15,189 bases of DNA from the NCBI GenBank assembly GCA_051659505.1, contig JBOFOQ010000051.1, positions 1 through 15,189 on the forward strand, given 5' to 3'. The position numbers and the translations under genes are program-made. Position 1 is the stretch's first letter. Each line of letters begins with the position of its first letter. Under the pieces are notes generated by a model. That model was not told where the DNA came from. It was given only the letters and a program-made list of their open reading frames with translations, and did no database searches. This DNA comes from JAGNZR01 sp051659505. GTDB lineage: Bacteria; Fusobacteriota; Fusobacteriia; Fusobacteriales; Fusobacteriaceae. This document shows, piece by piece, positions 11,070 to 15,189 of the stretch.

Positions 11070-13769
11070 ATGAATTTATATGATGAAATTGGGAAAAAAG
11101 CATTTGAACTAGGAATCGTAAAACCTTCAATATCAAGCGAGATTACCCAAAATTTAAAATACAATTTTTTTGAATGGCAAGAAGAGGCTATCAGAAATTT
11201 TTTAACGTATGAAGAAATATGTGAAAAAAAAGAGAAAAATGGAGCAAAACACTTAATGTTCAACATGGCAACTGGGACAGGAAAAACACTTCTCATGGCT
11301 TCACTTCTTCTTTATTATTACAAGAAGGGGTATAGAAATTTTATTTTTTTTGTTAATCAAAATAATATTGTAAGTAAAACAGAGAATAATTTTTTAGATA
11401 AATATCATAATAAATACTTATTTAACAATAAGATAATTATAGGTGACAAGGAAGTAAAAATAAAAAAAGTTGATAATTTCACAAGTTTATCAACAAATGA
11501 TATAGAAATAAAATTTACAACTATCCAAAAATTATATAATGACATTAACACAGAAAGGGAAAACAACACAACGTTAAATGATTTAAATTCTCGAAATATA
11601 GTAATGTTAGCTGATGAGGCACATCATTTGAATGCAGCAACTAAAGCAGGAAATAGACAAATATATGTTCCTGAAGTGTTGTCAGAGAATGCTAAAGAAG
11701 ACGATATTGAGATTTTTGGATGGGAAGGAACGATACTAAATAAAATACTAAATAAAAATAAAGGTTTAGATAAAAATAAAAATGTTTTATTAGAATTTAC
11801 AGCAACAATCCCAACGGATAAGTTTGTTAAAGAGAAATACGAAGATAAAATAATATATAAGTTCGATTTAAAAGACTTCCTTCAAAAAGGATATACAAAA
11901 GAGATAAATTTGATTTCATCCACATTCAAGAAAAAAGAACGTATTTTACATGTTTTACTAATGAATTGGTATAGACACTTTGTAGCAATACGAAATGGAA
12001 TTCCAAACTTTAAACCAGTTATTCTATTTAGAAGTAAGACAATAGAGGAATCAAAGCAGGATTTTGAATATTTTATAGACATAATAGAAAATATAACATT
12101 AAAAGATTTAGAATTTTTAGACGATTTAGAAAGAATAACAGATTCTAACTCTATACATGAACAAGGAAAAACAAGGACTAAACAGGTATTAACTGCTTTA
12201 AATGGTGATTATGAAGAGGTAATTAAATTTATCAAGAGTAATTTTAATGAGAGGAACTTGATAATAACAAACTCAAAAACAAATAAAACAAAAAAAGAAA
12301 AAACAAATGAAGATATAGAACGTTTATTAAATAATTTAGAGGATGTAGACAACCACATAAGAGCAATTTTTACAGTTGATAGATTAACAGAGGGATGGGA
12401 TGTTTTAAATTTATTTGATATTGTCCGTCTATACGAAGGTCAGAATGCAGGAGGAACAACCAAAAAAACACCAGAAGCAACTGTTAAGGAAAAACAGCTA
12501 ATAGGAAGAGGTGTTCGTTATTTCCCATTTGGATATAGAGATAAAGAAAGAAATAAAAGAAAATTTGAAGATGATTTAGATAATGAAATGAGAGTTCTAG
12601 AAGAGTTGTTTTTTTATACATATGATGAAGAATCTAGATATATTTCACATTTAAAAGAAGAGCTAAGAGCAGATGGACTTCTACCTGGAGAACAGAAAAT
12701 AAGAAAAGAATTCAAATTGAAAGATTGTTTCAAGGGAAACCATTTTTATGAAAATATAAAAATAGTAGGTAATAAACTTAAGAAAAACACTAAGACAAGA
12801 AAAATGAAATTAGAGGATCTAAAAACTAATTTTTATCATGAGCATGTAATTCAAGGTAATGCTCTTTTAGAAGAGAGAAAGTTTTTAGAGGAAGATAAAA
12901 AAGCTAGAGTTCAAATAGAAATAGCAGAAAAAGATAATGAAATTGAAATTAAAATTAGTGAGTTTGAAAAACATATTTTCAATAAAGCACTAAATATAAA
13001 AATAAATTCAGAATCAGATATTTTTAATTTTAAAAAATTGAAAAAGAGACTAAAGATAAAATCTTTTGATGATTTACAAAAAAATGAATATTTAGGGGAA
13101 TTTAAGATAAATATGATATCACCATATTTTTCTTTTGAAAAATTAAATAATAAAATAAAATTAGATATTCTAAGTAAGTTTTTAACTAAAATCTTTGCAG
13201 AATTAGAAAAAGGATTTAGTGAAGAAATAGGTGGAGATTTTAGTGAATATTATGAATTTGAAGAACTTTTTGGAATGCCTAAAATGAAGGTAATAGAGGA
13301 AAGAAACATAAAAATATCAGAAGAAATGAATAGAAAATTATCAACAGAAAAATGGTACATTTTAAATCATTTTGTTGGAACTTCAGAAGAAGTTGAAGCA
13401 ATGAAATTTATATCAAGTACAATTAACGAACTAAAAGATAAATACAGTGAGATTTTTGTATTAAGAAATGAAGAGATATATAAGATTTATGATTTTGAAA
13501 CTGGAAAAGGTTTTCAACCAGACTTTATAATGTTTTTACAAAAACGAGATGTAGGTCAATATTACCAAATATTTATAGAACCAAAAGGAGAACATCTTTT
13601 AGAGAAAGATTCGTGGAAAGAAAAATTTATGGAACAAATAACAGAAAAGTATGGAGATAAAGGAATAATAAGAAGAGAAAATGAGCAGTATTTTCTAATA
13701 GGGTTACCATTCTATAATAAAAAAACAGAAAATATATTTAAAAATGAATATAGAGATAAAATTTTATAA
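11070..13769 (+). CDS. res: Type III restriction enzyme Res subunit (helicase-nuclease)
   Basis: An 899-residue subunit. Superfamily 2 helicase motifs appear in order: motif I NMATGTGKT (65-73), motif II ADEAHH (181-186), motif III FTAT (243-246), motif V LTEGWDV (439-445) and motif VI QLIGRGVR (476-483). The C-terminal PD-ExK nuclease has PD (817-818) and EPK (837-839). In type III systems Res joins Mod, translocates or switches after recognising unmethylated head-to-head sites, and cuts 25-27 bases away. Length matches the family and no lesion is visible. AAGGGG lies before the ATG. It is followed 28 bases later by mod, so here res precedes mod, the reverse of the common order. Because Mod provides recognition and is truncated here, Res is probably inactive unless another Mod acts with it. 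Confidence 0.92.
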   Translation: MNLYDEIGKKAFELGIVKPSISSEITQNLKYNFFEWQEEAIRNFLTYEEICEKKEKNGAKHLMFNMATGTGKTLLMASLLLYYYKKGYRNFIFFVNQNNIVSKTENNFLDKYHNKYLFNNKIIIGDKEVKIKKVDNFTSLSTNDIEIKFTTIQKLYNDINTERENNTTLNDLNSRNIVMLADEAHHLNAATKAGNRQIYVPEVLSENAKEDDIEIFGWEGTILNKILNKNKGLDKNKNVLLEFTATIPTDKFVKEKYEDKIIYKFDLKDFLQKGYTKEINLISSTFKKKERILHVLLMNWYRHFVAIRNGIPNFKPVILFRSKTIEESKQDFEYFIDIIENITLKDLEFLDDLERITDSNSIHEQGKTRTKQVLTALNGDYEEVIKFIKSNFNERNLIITNSKTNKTKKEKTNEDIERLLNNLEDVDNHIRAIFTVDRLTEGWDVLNLFDIVRLYEGQNAGGTTKKTPEATVKEKQLIGRGVRYFPFGYRDKERNKRKFEDDLDNEMRVLEELFFYTYDEESRYISHLKEELRADGLLPGEQKIRKEFKLKDCFKGNHFYENIKIVGNKLKKNTKTRKMKLEDLKTNFYHEHVIQGNALLEERKFLEEDKKARVQIEIAEKDNEIEIKISEFEKHIFNKALNIKINSESDIFNFKKLKKRLKIKSFDDLQKNEYLGEFKINMISPYFSFEKLNNKIKLDILSKFLTKIFAELEKGFSEEIGGDFSEYYEFEELFGMPKMKVIEERNIKISEEMNRKLSTEKWYILNHFVGTSEEVEAMKFISSTINELKDKYSEIFVLRNEEIYKIYDFETGKGFQPDFIMFLQKRDVGQYYQIFIEPKGEHLLEKDSWKEKFMEQITEKYGDKGIIRRENEQYFLIGLPFYNKKTENIFKNEYRDKIL

Positions 13770-13797
13770 ATAAAAATTATAAAGGAGCATTAAAGTA

Positions 13798-15054
13798 ATG
13801 AATAAAGAAAAATTTAAATCTATATTAACTAACATTCTAAAAAATGATGGACGACTATGGACAGAAGAAAATGAATTAGATCAGATACAATTAGTAAATT
13901 TATTAGACAAATATGATGAAAATATTTTAAAAATATTTTTAAGTAATGAAAACATAAAAGAAAGTTTTTTTGTAAAAATAGGAGAAAGCTATGTCTTTAA
14001 GCATAGTGAATTTAAATTTTACATAGAAGAACATTCACCATTAGCAAACAGTTACTCAGAATATATTAATAGAATAGGACTTGCTAGTGGAAAGAGGTAT
14101 TTAAAAGATAGTGATGATATTGTTTTAAATTTTCCATTTAAAGATTGTATTTTAGAGGGAGGTCAAAGTAGTGACGAAGGAATAGAGTCATACTTTGAAT
14201 TTTATGAAAAAGTAGATGGCGAGAAAACCCCTGAATTAATTGGAAAAAATGAGCATGTAGTAGTATCCGAGAGAAAGGGAGCAATAAAAACAGTAACAGG
14301 TTATGAGCTAAAACAGAGTAAAAGAAAAGAAGTTTTTTATAATGAAGTGCTAGCTAAGGATGAAATAGATAGATTACTAGATAAGAAAGCATTAACAAAT
14401 TGGAAGAGATATACCAAAGAGGGAATAAAGGAAGTCGAAGAAATTAAGAAGGATGCTGAAGGAACAATAAGAGAAAATTTAATAATTAAAGGCAATAATT
14501 TATTGGCTCTTCATAGTTTAAAAGAGAATTTTACTGGAAAAGTTAAACTGATATATATCGATCCACCTTATAATACAGGGAGTGACTCTTTCGCATATAA
14601 TGATAAATTTAATCATTCAACATGGTTAACTTTTATGAAGAACAGATTAGAGGTTGCAAAGGAATTACTAAGAGATGATGGAATAATTTTTGTACAGTGT
14701 GATGACAACGAACAAGCTTATTTGAAAGTCTTGATGGATGAACTTTACGGAAGAGAATCTTTTATAAATAATGTAGCACTAAAAGTTAGTCCACTTAACG
14801 GTGTAAGAATTTCTCATGCAACAAAAACAATAATAAAAGAGAAAGAGTGGATAATTTGTTACTCAAAATCTTCAAAGATAGAATTAAATCCGCAATATAT
14901 AGCAAATACAGAATGGGATGATCACTATAATTCTTTTATAGAAAATATGGAAAATCCAATAGATGAATGGAACGTTGTATCACTCAAACAAAAGTTAAAA
15001 GAATTATCTTTAAAGCCAGACTTAGAAAATAAAAAATTTGTAAGTTGGCTATGA
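13798..15054 (+). CDS. mod: Type III DNA methyltransferase Mod, 3'-truncated
   Basis: 418 residues of a type III adenine-N6 methyltransferase. An N-terminal region leads into DRLLDKKALTNWKRYT (191-206). NLLALHSLKENFTGKVKLIY precedes catalytic motif IV DPPYNTGSD (255-263), then WLTFMKNRLEVAKELLRDDG and IIFVQCDD. In this permuted class the AdoMet-binding FxGxG motif lies near the C-terminus and is missing. Family members are roughly 550-680 residues, so the last third is lost. Coding similarity ends around FVSWL and a TGA follows at once, within a sequence that looks like a mobile-element end, so insertion rather than a point mutation is likely. AGGAG lies 11-12 bases before the ATG. The protein should be inactive as a methylase; the rest of the gene may lie beyond the window. 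Confidence 0.85.
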   Translation: MNKEKFKSILTNILKNDGRLWTEENELDQIQLVNLLDKYDENILKIFLSNENIKESFFVKIGESYVFKHSEFKFYIEEHSPLANSYSEYINRIGLASGKRYLKDSDDIVLNFPFKDCILEGGQSSDEGIESYFEFYEKVDGEKTPELIGKNEHVVVSERKGAIKTVTGYELKQSKRKEVFYNEVLAKDEIDRLLDKKALTNWKRYTKEGIKEVEEIKKDAEGTIRENLIIKGNNLLALHSLKENFTGKVKLIYIDPPYNTGSDSFAYNDKFNHSTWLTFMKNRLEVAKELLRDDGIIFVQCDDNEQAYLKVLMDELYGRESFINNVALKVSPLNGVRISHATKTIIKEKEWIICYSKSSKIELNPQYIANTEWDDHYNSFIENMENPIDEWNVVSLKQKLKELSLKPDLENKKFVSWL

Positions 15055-15189
15055 TAGTGTCAAGTATTTGTAGGTAAATTTTTTAGAAAATTTTTAACTC
15101 CCCATTCTATAGTCTTTACCTCCTCTTAACTTTCGTCTATTTTTATATACTTTGCTTTTGACAAATTTTTATAGCTCTATAATGCTGTA
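15050..15189. mobile_element. Probable left end of an insertion sequence interrupting mod (runs off the window)
   Basis: From about TGATAGTGTCAAGTATTTG onward no frame continues Mod. The sequence has no ORF of note on either strand. A perfect TATAAT (15178-15183) with only a poor -35 points out of the window on +, as expected for a transposase promoter near an element's left end. The end sequence looks like an IS256-type terminal repeat to me, but I cannot confirm that without the other end. Confidence 0.4.

Noticed and set aside
11024..11296. 90-codon minus-strand frame over the start of res
   Set aside because: Antisense shadow of the Walker A region of res.
1..15189. CRISPR array, tRNA or rRNA genes
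   Set aside because: No regularly spaced short repeats and no tRNA- or rRNA-like sequence were seen.

Overview
The window is extremely AT-rich (long A/T tracts, AT-ending codons, strong AGGAGG-type ribosome binding sites). Its proteins look like those of low-GC anaerobes. Fusobacterium or a close relative is my best guess from composition and gene content, with low-GC Firmicutes as the alternative; no marker gene here fixes the taxon. The whole window reads as an accessory region: a small mobilisable-plasmid backbone, two restriction systems, and several live or dead insertion sequences.

Layout. Bases 1-630 hold no protein gene but carry a 105-bp direct repeat, a strong promoter driving a short terminator-ended RNA (about 384-443), and a minus-strand terminator. 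631-2688 (+) encodes a one-chain DUF262/DUF1524 (GmrSD-like) modification-dependent restriction protein. 2713-3084 is a decayed IS256-type transposase start with a protective hairpin. 3085-3485 is non-coding or relic DNA.

Plasmid module (all on -, 8728 down to 3486): a winged-helix replication initiator (8728-7709) with a GC-richer hairpin cluster inside its gene that may be the origin; a probable oriT (about 7512-7586); mobC (7435-7181); the relaxase mobA (5446-4517); a coiled-coil/membrane mobB-like gene overlapping mobA out of frame (4674-4168); and a higBA-type toxin-antitoxin pair with its own promoter and operator. A complete insertion sequence (5478-7183, 17-bp inverted ends, 11-bp target duplication) sits in the 3' end of mobC. 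Removing it on paper restores a longer MobC whose end overlaps the mobA start, so the ancestral operon was mobC-mobA-mobB.

8972-10989 holds two divergent gene pairs, each made of a small DNA-binding protein and a membrane protein: HTH (9872-9741) plus a 5-TM protein (9727-8972) on -, and XRE (10047-10547) plus a 2-TM protein (10549-10989) on +. A shared dyad lies between them. I recognise no known system here. It is the best candidate for something undescribed.

11070-15054 (+) is a type III restriction-modification locus in the unusual order res then mod. Res looks intact. Mod is cut after the DPPY half, apparently by another mobile element that begins near 15050 and runs out of the window. 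A 13-bp match to an IS6-family terminal repeat lies just upstream of res.
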